A stretch of DNA of 23,593 nt from a virus: the IMG/VR virus record IMGVR_UViG_3300048597_000392, positions 1 to 23,593 of that record. The stretch is one strand, 5' to 3'. Under the pieces are notes generated by a model that was not told the DNA's origin, ran no database searches, and was given only the letters and a program-made list of their open reading frames with translations. Shown piece after piece: positions 1 to 7,002 of this stretch. The stretch's first letter is position 1, and each line of letters begins with the position of its first letter. Both the position numbers and the translations under genes were made by a program.

Positions 1-179
1 ACGCCCGCACCTGGACCAGCCAGGGCCGCACCCTGATCCGCAAGGACTACAAGCACTCCCCGAACAAGATCGACCTCGTCGTCGCCCTCGCCCTGGCGTT
101 CGAGGCCGCCGCCGACGCCCGCACCGCCGGGGAGGACCGCCCGGTGCAGCGCCCCACCTACCGCGCCGCCGGGTACTGA
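1..179 (+). CDS. Terminase large subunit, C-terminal fragment (cut by window start)
   Basis: The reading frame is open from base 3 to the TGA at 177-179 and gives 58 residues. They include KHSPNKIDLVVALALAFEAA, the typical last helix of the RNase H-like nuclease domain of large terminases; the Asp in KID is in the position of the last catalytic acidic residue. The enzyme cuts concatemeric DNA and powers packaging into the capsid through the portal. The ATPase half of a terminase begins at 23165 at the other window edge, so both pieces probably belong to one gene in a circular or permuted genome. The two pieces give only about 200 residues together, so around 300-370 are missing. No start is present. 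The assignment rests on the nuclease-helix pattern and gene order. Confidence 0.8.
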   Translation, partial: ARTWTSQGRTLIRKDYKHSPNKIDLVVALALAFEAAADARTAGEDRPVQRPTYRAAGY

Positions 180-202
180 GACGGCCCGGGCACACTGTGG
201 GC

Positions 203-661
203 ATGGACGCCGGGGACTGGATCGCCGTCACGGCGCTCGCGGTCTCGGGGGTGTCCGTGGTGGTCGCGTCGCGCTCGGCCAGGTACGAGAGGGCATCTGC
301 GGAGGCGGCGAAACGGTCCGCCGAGGCCGCGGAACGGGCGAACCTGCTCGCGCAGGAGTTGGCAGCCGGGAGGGATAAGGGCCCCACCGGTTCCGTCGCC
401 TGGAAGGTTGAGCGGCGCAGCAAGTACGGATACCTCCTGCGCAACACGGGCGATGTCGTGGCGGAAGGCGTGAACATCAACGCGGCGCTGATCGGGGCCG
501 AGGCGCGGAACCTGCCGGAGGACGCGGTGGTCAGGCCGGGGGCGTCGGCGGAGTTCCTCCTGATCCCCCTGTGGGGGCGCCCGCTCCCGGCGGAGGTGTG
601 GGTTTCGTGGTGCGGACCTGGCGGGCCTGCAGATCAAGCCGTGCCACTGCCACCCGGATAG
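203..661 (+). CDS. Small membrane-anchored protein of unknown function
   Basis: Translation from ATG 203 gives about 152 residues; an in-frame GTG at 197 is possible. Residues about 6-24 (IAVTALAVSGVSVVVAS) form one membrane segment. A charged, Ala/Glu-rich helix (about 28-58) suitable for a short coiled coil follows, then a beta-rich domain with motifs YLLRNTGDV and EVWVSWC. I do not recognise a family. It lies 23 nt after the terminase stop on the same strand, so it probably rides on the packaging operon. Its last ~15 codons have unusually A/T-ending third positions and run antisense to the small membrane gene at 531-767. The natural C-terminus may therefore have been replaced where the plus and minus blocks meet, near 605-640. 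Confidence 0.65.
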   Translation: MDAGDWIAVTALAVSGVSVVVASRSARYERASAEAAKRSAEAAERANLLAQELAAGRDKGPTGSVAWKVERRSKYGYLLRNTGDVVAEGVNINAALIGAEARNLPEDAVVRPGASAEFLLIPLWGRPLPAEVWVSWCGPGGPADQAVPLPPG

Positions 662-767
662 TCGCCAGGTCCTCGACCCCGCGCTTGGCGAGCAGGACGA
701 GCATCAGCAGCGCCCACAGGGCGACGGCCGCCGCGGCGAACACCAGCCACCCAAGCGGAACAGTCAC
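531..767 (-). CDS. Small single-span membrane protein
   Basis: Starts at GTG 767, which overlaps the TGA of the preceding 23-codon gene (GTGA), and encodes 78 residues. Residues about 5-27 (LGWLVFAAAAVALWALLMLVLL) are a strong membrane segment. An amphipathic stretch follows (LATIRVAVARLDLQARQVR), then a Pro/Gly-rich tail. The first ~52 codons have the high-GC codon use of this genome. The last ~25 contain many A/T-ending codons and overlap the end of the opposite gene 203-661 by 131 nt, so the tail may not be ancestral. It is the last gene of the minus-strand portal/MuF block. Function is unknown; small membrane proteins of this kind are common in actinophages. Confidence 0.55.
   Translation of the reverse strand: MTVPLGWLVFAAAAVALWALLMLVLLAKRGVEDLATIRVAVARLDLQARQVRTTKPTPPPGAGAPTGGSGGTPPTPPA
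639..653. repeat. Left arm of an inverted repeat around the reversed portal/MuF block
   Basis: CCGTGCCACTGCCAC is the reverse complement of GTGTCAGTGGCACGG at 4029-4043, apart from one mismatch (14 of 15). The two arms enclose the minus-strand portal/MuF block. This arm lies inside the overlap of the 203-661 and 531-767 genes. It could be an inversion junction or a chance match. Confidence 0.45.
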
Positions 768-835
768 GGACCCCAGTATTCCTGGACGATCCACTCCACG
801 GCAGTGCAGCGAAGTCGACGTCGTCCTCCGGTCAT
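764..835 (-). CDS. 23-residue micro-ORF, translationally coupled on both sides
   Basis: The ATG at 835 overlaps the stop of the 832-1050 gene (ATGA). Its own TGA overlaps the GTG start of the 531-767 gene (GTGA). The peptide starts MTGGRRRLRC and ends VEWIVQEYWGP. A reading frame that exactly fills the gap between two genes, with 4-nt start/stop overlaps at each end, is what a translated phage gene looks like and is unlikely by chance. Function is unknown: a basic N-terminus followed by an aromatic amphipathic C-terminus. It could be a real peptide or mainly a device that passes ribosomes to the next gene. Confidence 0.5.
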   Translation of the reverse strand: MTGGRRRLRCTAVEWIVQEYWGP

Positions 836-1050
836 CCGGACTTGCGCTGGGCGAGGAACCAAGCCGCAACGGGATCCACCTGCATGAGGTGAGCGGGCAT
901 CGGTTCTGGGTCCGGCCACTGCCCGGTCTCATCCGCGATCTTGCGTCTGCGATCCAGTTCAGCCTGCGCGCTAGGTACCCCGGTCGAGGCCATGTCCCGG
1001 AGTTCGAAGATGTCCAGGTAGGGGACGTGCTCAGGACCGAGACATGTCAC
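832..1050 (-). CDS. Hypothetical protein in the portal/MuF block
   Basis: The GTG at 1050 overlaps the stop of the upstream MuF gene (GTGA), with a purine-rich stretch (caggggtgg) just before it. It encodes 72 residues beginning MTCLGPEHVPYLDIFELRDM, with a central acidic/basic helix (AQAELDRRRKIADETGQW) and a C-terminal PVAAWFLAQRK. There is no membrane segment or recognised motif. Tight overlap with genes on both sides indicates a polycistronic minus-strand message with portal and MuF. A small head-assembly accessory role is possible but is only inferred from position. Confidence 0.6.
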   Translation of the reverse strand: MTCLGPEHVPYLDIFELRDMASTGVPSAQAELDRRRKIADETGQWPDPEPMPAHLMQVDPVAAWFLAQRKSG

Positions 1051-2564
1051 TGCGACCACCCCTGTTCCCGACCTACGCGTGCGACCCACCCGGGGCGCGT
1101 GGCTGGGTCTCCCCACACCCATTCCACGAACGCTTCGGCCACCATCTCCACAGCGTTCTGCTTCCCGTAGGCCCTCGTCATTTCCCCCACCAGTTCGTTG
1201 TGCAACTCCTCAGCCCGTGCCGTGTACCCGTGCCTGTCCACGGTATGCCCCGCTTCATGGGTCATCAACCCGGTGAGGTAGTCCGGTGATGCCTTCCAGC
1301 CGTCGACGACGCCCATGGCCTGGGGGTCGTGGATCCGATCGCCCCAGGAGCCGATGAAGTTCCGGTTCATCGTGATCTGGCGACCACCGATCTTGGCCCA
1401 GGCCCCCGCGGAGGGAATCTTCGGCGTCTCCCCCACCACGATGGTGTACCCGTCCGTGAACTGACTGGTGGTCCGCAGCGACGGCGGCCACCTGCTCATC
1501 GTGGAGCGCAGCGCGTCGGAGAGCCGTTGGGCGACCTGCGCACTGCCCGGCACGCTCTGGTGGATCCGGTACTGGTGCAGCCCGTCGCTGTACAGGTCCG
1601 CCTGCTTCAGCGAGTCGATGTCCGCTTCGCGTTGCCCCTGGGTGGTGGCGGGCTGCGCCCACTTCCATTCCTCGGTACTGATCGGGGTCACGGCGTCCCG
1701 CATCCGGGGCACTGCGCGCATCGGGTCGGGCTGCTGCCCCCGTGGTGCGGGGCCACGGCCGCGGCGCGCCCGTTCCTGGGTGCGGGCGAAGGGGCTGGTG
1801 GTGTACCGGTCCATGGTGCCGGTGGCGTCCCATGCGGCGGCGGCCTGGTCGACGAGGGCGCCGACGTCGCTGCTCGGGTCGAGGTACCCGGTCAGGGGTG
1901 TGCCGCGGGGCACGGCGAGGGTGCGGCAGCGGCACCACGGGTGGTAGGGGCCGACGCGTCCTTGGGCGGTGCGCTGGCTGGTGTAGACGGGGCCGCGGGA
2001 GGCCAGGAGCAGGCACCAGGGGCAGCCGTTGGTGGCGGGGATCCGGGCCCAGCCCAGGCCCGCGGCCTGGAGGGTGTGTTCGTGGGCGGTGCGCGCGGTG
2101 CGGGCCCCGATCCCGGCGGCGCCGCGGCCGGCGCGCTGCCGGGCGTGCTGCAGCGCCTGCTCGGGTGCGGCCCCGGCGGCGATCCGCTGCTTGGCCTCGA
2201 TCAGGACCGTCAGCCGCAGCTGCGCGGCGGTGCCGGCGGCGTCCGGGAGCAGCCCCGGCGGCGGGCCGGTGACGGTGGACAGGCCGCCGGCGGGGTCGGC
2301 GCCCCACGCTGCGGCGGCGTCACCGGCGACCGAGGCGGAAGTGGCTGCGGCGGTCCGCCACGCCGCGGCCAGTGCCGCGACGGCGGCGGGTTCGGCGGCG
2401 GTGTAGGTGTCGTCCAGGCGGCCCGGGGACAGGACGTTGACGAGGGCGTCGACGGCGGCGACCGACCGGGCCCGCACCAGCGCCAGGGTCCCGGCGTGCC
2501 GTTCGGCGGCGGCCACCGCCCCCACCGGGACGTCCGCGGTCAGCACCCCCGGCCCGATCGCCAC
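1047..2564 (-). CDS. MuF-type minor capsid protein with C-terminal zinc metallopeptidase domain
   Basis: 505 residues from GTG 2564, placed 2 nt after the portal stop; other starts nearby are possible and no strong Shine-Dalgarno sequence is seen. Residues about 115-220 carry the MuF/head-morphogenesis signature: helix LIEAKQRIAAG, then CPWCLLLASRGPVY (C181, C184) and YHPWCRCRTLAV (H208, C211, C213), a likely metal-binding cluster. Residues about 315-505 form a second domain with HEAGHTVDRHG: H436, E437 and H440 make an HExxH zinc motif, and Glu residues in VEMVAEAFVEW (473-481) are candidates for the third ligand. MuF proteins join the portal-proximal head and may be injected with the DNA. 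C-terminal enzymatic or toxin domains on MuF proteins are known in temperate phages. The C-terminal half is visibly less GC-rich than the N-terminal half, suggesting domain acquisition. Confidence 0.85.
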   Translation of the reverse strand: MAIGPGVLTADVPVGAVAAAERHAGTLALVRARSVAAVDALVNVLSPGRLDDTYTAAEPAAVAALAAAWRTAAATSASVAGDAAAAWGADPAGGLSTVTGPPPGLLPDAAGTAAQLRLTVLIEAKQRIAAGAAPEQALQHARQRAGRGAAGIGARTARTAHEHTLQAAGLGWARIPATNGCPWCLLLASRGPVYTSQRTAQGRVGPYHPWCRCRTLAVPRGTPLTGYLDPSSDVGALVDQAAAAWDATGTMDRYTTSPFARTQERARRGRGPAPRGQQPDPMRAVPRMRDAVTPISTEEWKWAQPATTQGQREADIDSLKQADLYSDGLHQYRIHQSVPGSAQVAQRLSDALRSTMSRWPPSLRTTSQFTDGYTIVVGETPKIPSAGAWAKIGGRQITMNRNFIGSWGDRIHDPQAMGVVDGWKASPDYLTGLMTHEAGHTVDRHGYTARAEELHNELVGEMTRAYGKQNAVEMVAEAFVEWVWGDPATRPGWVARVGREQGWSQ

Positions 2565-2566
2565 GT

Positions 2567-3991
2567 TCAGGCGCCGTACGCTGCTGCCTGGGCGGCCGCG
2601 GCCTGCGCCTGCTCCGCCGCGGCCAGGGCCAGGACCCGGTCGATGGCCTGCGGGCTCCACCCGAACGTCTCCAGCAGCGCCGCCAACGGCAGGCCCGCCT
2701 GCCGCAGCTTCAACATCGCGTCGGCGACGGCGCCGGGGGAGCGGACCTCGGTGTTGCGCCACACCACCTCGAGCTGGTCGTCGTCGGCGACCTGCGGCAC
2801 GTCCGCGGCGCGGGCGGCCAGGCGCACCACCTGCTCCCACGCCTCCCCCAGGTCCAGCTGGCGGCGCCGGACCTTCGCCGCGAGGCCGGACTCCGCCGCC
2901 AGCAGGGCCTCCGCGGACGGGGGGTTCGCCGACCCGCCCAGCAGGTAGTGGGCGGGGGTGCGGGTCACCGACGCCAGGTGCTTGATGTCCTGCTCGACGG
3001 CTTCCACGATGGGGCGCAGGTCGGTGGCGGCGAAGTCCCCGAACTCCGCGGCCGGGTCCTCGGCGGTCCACAGCAGGTCCGCGCCGTACCGGAACGGCGC
3101 CGGCCCCGGCACCGGCAGGCCGTCCGGGCCGAGCACCGGTTCCCCGGTGTCGGGGTCGAGCGTGTCGGGCAGCCGGATCCCGGTGGCCCACCGCTGCCGG
3201 TACGCCCCGAACTTCCCCGCGGTCAGCCGGCCCAGCACCGTCTCGGTGATCCGGTCGATCGCGGGCAGGTGCGCCTGCAGGTCGGACACGCCGTCGCCGC
3301 GCAGGTCGGGCAGGTTCGCGATCCGCACCACCGGGCAGCCGCCGAGGGTGTGGGCGGCGGCCTCCACCGGCACCCACGCCCCCGAGGGGGCCAGGTCGAT
3401 GCTGTCCACGGGGTCGCGCCACCAGCGGACCACCCGCAGGGCGGGGGCGCGATGGGACCGAGGCGCGGGCCGCGCCCACGTGCGGGCCTCGTCCGGGCCG
3501 TACCACGCCAGCAGCTCCACGCCGCCGGCGGTCCAGGTGTGCACGGCCTCGGCCAACGCCCACGGGCCGCTGCCGGCGCGGACCCCGATCGTGTCCCGGG
3601 AGTCCAGGCCCCGCACCGACGCCCCGCCGGCGGCGGCGGGCCACACCAGCACGTAGGAGGCTCCCGACACCAGGGCGTCGACGTGGACCGCGTTCTGCCG
3701 GGCGTCCAACGCGCTGCCCTGCCACAGCGCCCACGCCGCCGCGGACGCCTGCGACCCGGCGGTGCAGTTCACGCCCTCCACCACGAGCCGTTCGGCGACG
3801 GCGTCGACCACCAGGGCCCCCCACGCGGTGCGGGCCAGGTCCACCAGCCGGCGCAGCTCCTCGCTGGCCTGCCGCGGCACGTGCGGCAGGGCGCTGCGGC
3901 CCGCGTAGTACTCGTGCAGGACGTCCAGGCGGGCGGCGTCGGCGCGCAGGTCCTGCAGCAGGGACGTGGCGCGGGACAGCGGATCGGTCAT
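2567..3991 (-). CDS. Portal protein (SPP1 gp6-like)
   Basis: 474 residues from ATG 3991. It shows the usual portal layout: an N-terminal helical region (LDVLHEYYAGRSALP), a middle beta-rich section, the long helix and clip section around IDRITETVLGRLTAGKFGAYRQRWATG, then VEAVEQDIKHLASVTRTPAHYLLG, a pattern I associate with actinophage portals, and an Ala/Gln-rich end. The portal forms the dodecameric vertex through which terminase pumps DNA. It is the first gene of a minus-strand unit (portal, MuF, three small genes) although the terminase and all other head genes are on the plus strand, which is unusual. Identification is from length, motif pattern and its place next to MuF. Confidence 0.85.
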   Translation of the reverse strand: MTDPLSRATSLLQDLRADAARLDVLHEYYAGRSALPHVPRQASEELRRLVDLARTAWGALVVDAVAERLVVEGVNCTAGSQASAAAWALWQGSALDARQNAVHVDALVSGASYVLVWPAAAGGASVRGLDSRDTIGVRAGSGPWALAEAVHTWTAGGVELLAWYGPDEARTWARPAPRSHRAPALRVVRWWRDPVDSIDLAPSGAWVPVEAAAHTLGGCPVVRIANLPDLRGDGVSDLQAHLPAIDRITETVLGRLTAGKFGAYRQRWATGIRLPDTLDPDTGEPVLGPDGLPVPGPAPFRYGADLLWTAEDPAAEFGDFAATDLRPIVEAVEQDIKHLASVTRTPAHYLLGGSANPPSAEALLAAESGLAAKVRRRQLDLGEAWEQVVRLAARAADVPQVADDDQLEVVWRNTEVRSPGAVADAMLKLRQAGLPLAALLETFGWSPQAIDRVLALAAAEQAQAAAAQAAAYGA

Positions 3992-4073
3992 ACCGCGAGC
4001 CTAGGCCCGTGCTGGCCCGAAAGGACTAGTGTCAGTGGCACGGACGGACTACATTGATGGGGAGGCAGCCGGA
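3992..4073. promoter_or_regulatory. Divergent gap between portal (-) and scaffold (+)
   Basis: These 82 bases separate two divergently oriented start codons and must hold any promoters for the reversed portal block. I see no convincing -35/-10 pair on either strand. On the plus strand ccgaaaggac (4017-4026) matches the ribosome-binding region of the capsid gene, and GGGGAGG (4059-4065) is well placed for the scaffold ATG. The right inverted-repeat arm (4029-4043) also lies here. The lack of a clear promoter for the portal unit is notable. Confidence 0.35.
4029..4043. repeat. Right arm of the inverted repeat around the reversed portal/MuF block
   Basis: GTGTCAGTGGCACGG pairs with 639-653 in inverted orientation, 14 of 15 positions. 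It lies at the 5' edge of the scaffold reading frame. Flipping the DNA between the arms would give the usual order terminase, portal, MuF, scaffold, capsid on one strand. Confidence 0.45.
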
Positions 4074-4610
4074 ATGGGTGTCGAGCAGCCCGGAACGGGC
4101 GGCGAGCAGGCAGGTCAGCAGCAGTACGACGGGCAGGCACCCGCAACGGGCGCCCCCGGCGGGCAGGAGCAGCCCGGAACGGGCGCCGGCGACCTGGCGG
4201 CGGAACTGGCCAAGTGGAAGGACCTCGCCCGGCAGAACGAGGCCCGCGCCAAGGCCAACGCCGACGCGGCCAAGCGCCTGGCGGCCATCGAGGAATCGGG
4301 CAAGACCGAGCAGCAGAAGCTCGCCGACCGGCTGCAGCAGGCCGAGCAGCGGGCCGCCGCGGCGGAGTCCCAGGTCCTGCGCTCGGAGGTCGCCACCGCC
4401 AAGGGCGTCCCCGCCGCCCTGGCGGGCCGGCTGCAGGGCAGCACCCGCGAGGAGCTCGAGGCCGACGCCGACGACCTGCTGTCCCACCTGCCCACGGCGC
4501 CGCCCGGCGCCGGGGCGAAGGTCCCCCCGGTCGACGCCGTCGCCGGGACCGCCGGCGGGCACGGCCCGCGGACGGCAGCGGACGAGTTCGCCTCCTTCCT
4601 GGGGGCCTGA
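4074..4610 (+). CDS. Capsid scaffold protein
   Basis: 178 residues from ATG 4074, chosen because GGGGAGG lies 8 nt upstream. In-frame GTGs at 4029 and 4035 also exist, with gaaagga in front of them. The N-terminal ~40 residues are Gly/Gln-rich and low-complexity, with EQPGTG repeated. Residues about 40-110 form a long charged coiled coil (LAKWKDLARQNEARAKANAD onward), followed by a Pro-rich linker and a conserved-looking C-terminal end (ADEFASFLGA) that would contact the capsid protein. Scaffolds organise capsid subunits into a procapsid and leave before DNA filling. It lies directly upstream of the capsid gene, the standard position. Confidence 0.8.
   Translation: MGVEQPGTGGEQAGQQQYDGQAPATGAPGGQEQPGTGAGDLAAELAKWKDLARQNEARAKANADAAKRLAAIEESGKTEQQKLADRLQQAEQRAAAAESQVLRSEVATAKGVPAALAGRLQGSTREELEADADDLLSHLPTAPPGAGAKVPPVDAVAGTAGGHGPRTAADEFASFLGA
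4083..4185 (+). repeat. 19-nt direct repeat within the scaffold gene
   Basis: GAGCAGCCCGGAACGGGCG occurs at 4083-4101 and 4167-4185, encoding the repeated EQPGTG motif of the disordered scaffold N-terminus. A degenerate copy (CGCAACGGGCG) lies between them near 4142. It is probably a slippage-type repeat in a low-complexity coding region. Confidence 0.6.
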
Positions 4611-4627
4611 GCCGAAAGGACGGGCGC

Positions 4628-5539
4628 ATGGCGCTCACACTGAACGGGGTCGCCCAGGCGGTCCCGAAGGCGGTCGCCGGAGCGATCTTCGAACGGACCA
4701 CCGAGACCAGCATCGTGATGCGCCTGGCGCAGCGGGCCCCCACCACCTTGACCGGGTCCGCGATCCCGGTCACCGTCGGCGACGTGGAGGCGGACTGGGT
4801 CGCCGAGGGCGCCGAGAAGCACGTCTCGGACCCCGGCGCGGCCGTGCTCATCATGGAGCCGCGCAAGGTCGCCACGATCATCCTGGTGACCGAGGAGTTC
4901 CGGCGCACCGACCCCGGCGGCCTCCTGGCGATCATCCAGGAGAAGGGCGGCGAAGCGATCGCCCGCGCCTTCGACATCGCCGCCCTGTTCGGGAAGCGGA
5001 CCGTCGGCGCCGGCGCGGGGCCGTTCAGCACGTGGATCGGGCAGACCCCGCACGTCGTGGCGCTGGGCACCAGCGCCCAGGGGCAGGGCGGGGTGTTCGG
5101 CGACCTCGTCGGCGCGCAGGGCCACGTCCCGGACTTCAACGGGTACGCCCTGGACAAGACGCTGCGGGCCCGCCTGGCGAACACCCGCGACACCCTGGGC
5201 CGTGAGCTGCAGGCCGACCTGACCACGATCGGCGGGGAGCAGGCGCTGTTCGGCCGGGTCATCCACAAGGGCGACCCGACGGTGGCCGGGTTCGGCGGCG
5301 ACTGGCGGATGTGCGCGTACGGCGTCGGCATGGACCTGACCATGAAGATGACCGACCAGGCCACCGTCCGCACCGGCGGGCAGCTGGTGCCGCTGTGGCA
5401 GACCAACCAGATCGGGATCCTGCTGGAGGCGTCCTACGGGTTCGTCGCGCACGACATCGCCGCGAACTTCGTCCGGTTCGACGAGGCCGCCGAGGCCGCC
5501 GAGGCCGAGCCTGCGGCGGCGCGGGCCGGGAAGCAGTAA
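4628..5539 (+). CDS. Major capsid protein (HK97 fold)
   Basis: 303 residues from ATG 4628, with gaaagga 7 nt upstream and 17 nt after the scaffold stop. Recognisable capsid features: the N-terminal TETSIVMRLAQRAPTTLTGSAIPVTVGDVEADWVAEGAEK region, the beta pattern EPRKVATIILVTEEF, the long spine helix region, and the C-terminal P-domain strands (ILLEASYGFVAHDIAANFVRFDE). It is short for the family and has no N-terminal delta domain, consistent with a separate scaffold gene. The tail after residue 285 is Ala/Glu-rich (AAEAAEAEPAAARAG). It builds the icosahedral shell and follows the scaffold in one operon. No protease gene is seen, so maturation without a dedicated protease is likely. Confidence 0.88.
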   Translation: MALTLNGVAQAVPKAVAGAIFERTTETSIVMRLAQRAPTTLTGSAIPVTVGDVEADWVAEGAEKHVSDPGAAVLIMEPRKVATIILVTEEFRRTDPGGLLAIIQEKGGEAIARAFDIAALFGKRTVGAGAGPFSTWIGQTPHVVALGTSAQGQGGVFGDLVGAQGHVPDFNGYALDKTLRARLANTRDTLGRELQADLTTIGGEQALFGRVIHKGDPTVAGFGGDWRMCAYGVGMDLTMKMTDQATVRTGGQLVPLWQTNQIGILLEASYGFVAHDIAANFVRFDEAAEAAEAEPAAARAGKQ

Positions 5540-5551
5540 GGGGCGCAGGCG

Positions 5552-5926
5552 ATGGGCGGGCTGGTCACGGTCGACGACGTGCAGGAGCGCCTCGCGCGGC
5601 CCCTGACGTCCGACGAGCTCGCCCGCTTCGACGTGGTGGCGAGGGATGTCGAGGCGCACCTGCGCATCGCCGCCCCCCGCATCCCCGCCGCCGCGCCGTT
5701 CCCGGCGGCCGTGGTGCGGGTCGCCAGCGAACTGGTCATCAGCGCGCTGGCGGCCCCGCCCGGGGCCGGCGGGGACGTCGCCGCCGAATCCCTGGGCGGC
5801 TACTCGGTCACCTACCGGCAGTCGGGCTCGGGCGGGCTGTCCGACCTGCATGCGCAGCTGCTGGCCCCCTGGTCCCGGCCCCGGATCGGCACCATGACCA
5901 CCTCCACCCCGGTGGTGGCGCCATGA
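5552..5926 (+). CDS. Head-tail connector (adaptor) protein
   Basis: 124 residues from ATG 5552, 12 nt after the capsid gene. It has a helical N-terminal region (VDDVQERLARPLTSDELARFDVVARDVEAHLR), a second helix (VVRVASELVISALAAP) and a beta stretch with SLGGYSVTYRQ near the C-terminus. This is the pattern of the first connector after the capsid in many siphophages (HK97 gp6 / SPP1 gp15 type), which docks under the portal ring. Its stop overlaps the next start (ATGA). The family call rests on motif pattern and position, not on a search. Confidence 0.7.
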   Translation: MGGLVTVDDVQERLARPLTSDELARFDVVARDVEAHLRIAAPRIPAAAPFPAAVVRVASELVISALAAPPGAGGDVAAESLGGYSVTYRQSGSGGLSDLHAQLLAPWSRPRIGTMTTSTPVVAP

Positions 5927-6255
5927 CCCTGGCCCCGCAGCGGCTGATGACGGTGCCCTGCACCGTGGTCTCCCGCGTCCCGGACAGCACCGACGCCTAC
6001 GGCGCCGCCGTCGTCGTCGAGGAGCGCGCCGCTGCCCGCTGCTGGTACTCCGAACCGTCCACGAGCGAGCGCGAGGGCCGGGTGCTCACCACGATCACCC
6101 TGTACTTCGGGCCCGACGAGCTGCTGGACCGGGCCACCCGGGTCGAGGTCGAGGGGATCGGGTCGTGGGAGGTCGACGGGGAGCCGCTGGCGCACCGCTC
6201 GCCCCGCACCGGCGTCCTGACCCACCGCACCGTCCGCGGCAGGTCGATGCCATGA
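5923..6255 (+). CDS. Head closure protein
   Basis: 110 residues; the ATG overlaps the previous stop by 4 nt. It is a small all-beta protein: VPCTVVSRVPDSTDAYGAAV, then a Cys-Trp-containing strand (ARCWYSEPSTSERE) and a final strand region with ATRVEVEGIGSWEVDGEP. This resembles head-closure/stopper proteins (SPP1 gp16-like) that seal the connector after packaging. It is second in the connector cassette, the standard place. Its stop overlaps the next ATG (ATGA). Confidence 0.7.
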   Translation: MTLAPQRLMTVPCTVVSRVPDSTDAYGAAVVVEERAAARCWYSEPSTSEREGRVLTTITLYFGPDELLDRATRVEVEGIGSWEVDGEPLAHRSPRTGVLTHRTVRGRSMP

Positions 6256-6587
6256 GCGTCCGCTTCGAGCCGTCCCGCCGGCTGCCCGACGACCTCGGGA
6301 ACGACCCGGCGTTCCGCCGGATGCTGCTGTCCAAGGGCATCACCGTCCGCAAGGGCATCGCCGCGCAGCTGCCCGTGGGCCGCACCGGCGGGCGGCGGGT
6401 CGCCCCGTTCGCCCGGCAGGCGTTCGCCGAGCCCGACGGCACCGGCCGGGACGTCTCCGTGGCGGTGGGCACCCGGTGGCGGCTGGCCCACATCATCGAG
6501 TTCGGCAGCGCCCGCAGCCGCGCCTACGCACCGGTGCAGCGGGCCGCCCTCGCGGCCGGGCTCCGCTTCGAGCGGGGGAGGCGCTGA
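6252..6587 (+). CDS. HK97 gp10-like neck/tail-joining protein
   Basis: 111 residues. The N-terminal part holds a small helical region (LGNDPAFRRMLLSKGITVRKGIAAQLPV), followed by beta strands with RDVSVAVGTRWRLAHIIEFGS and APVQRAALAAG. The HIIEFGS...AP pattern is typical of HK97-gp10-like proteins, which assemble at the top of the tail or the neck. It overlaps its neighbours at both ends (ATGA and TGATG), in line with one translationally coupled connector operon. Confidence 0.7.
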   Translation: MSVRFEPSRRLPDDLGNDPAFRRMLLSKGITVRKGIAAQLPVGRTGGRRVAPFARQAFAEPDGTGRDVSVAVGTRWRLAHIIEFGSARSRAYAPVQRAALAAGLRFERGRR

Positions 6588-6991
6588 TGGCCCTGGCCGA
6601 CCCCGTCCTGGTGTGCCGGGAGGTCCTCCTGGCCGACCCCGCCGTCACCGCCCTGGTCGCCGACCGGGTGTACGCCACCCCCGACCTGCCGCAGGGGCAC
6701 AGCTACCCGTGCCTGCGGCTGACCCACGTCGGCACCAGCGGGCACGCCCCCGTCCCGTTCCGGCACTCCGCCTCCGCCCTGGTGCAGCTCGACGCGTGGG
6801 CCCCGCAGATGCGGGACCTGCACGAGCTCGCCGAAGCCGCACTGGACGCCCTCACGGGAACCCCGATGTTCCCCGGGGCCCTGTCCATCCGGTCGGTGTC
6901 GGAGGTGCGGGAGCTCGACGAGACCGCGCAGCCGCCGCTGCACCGGTACCGCGCCCAACTGTCCGTCCGCATCGTCCGCACCACCGCATAG
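6587..6991 (+). CDS. Tail terminator / tail completion protein
   Basis: 134 residues starting at ATG 6587, overlapping the previous TGA by one base. The sequence VREVLLADPAVTALVADRVYATPDLPQG-type N-terminus, the middle strands LVQLDAWAP and HELAEAALDAL, and the C-terminal YRAQLSVRIVR match the pattern of tail terminator proteins (lambda gpU / DUF3168-like), which cap the tail tube and join it to the head. It lies immediately before the major tail protein. No search could be run; position and fold pattern agree. Confidence 0.68.
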   Translation: MALADPVLVCREVLLADPAVTALVADRVYATPDLPQGHSYPCLRLTHVGTSGHAPVPFRHSASALVQLDAWAPQMRDLHELAEAALDALTGTPMFPGALSIRSVSEVRELDETAQPPLHRYRAQLSVRIVRTTA

Positions 6992-7002
6992 GAGGTACCC
7001 CC

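Noticed and set aside
2565-3824. Long minus-strand frame upstream of and continuous with the MuF gene
   Set aside because: It is Arg/Gly/Pro-rich and runs antiparallel in phase to the portal codons; the portal frame in the same place has clear family features. The MuF gene therefore starts near 2564.
4115-5851. 578-residue minus-strand open frame over scaffold and capsid
   Set aside because: A shadow frame of GC-rich coding DNA: no recognisable domain, no ribosome-binding site, and it opposes well-supported structural genes.
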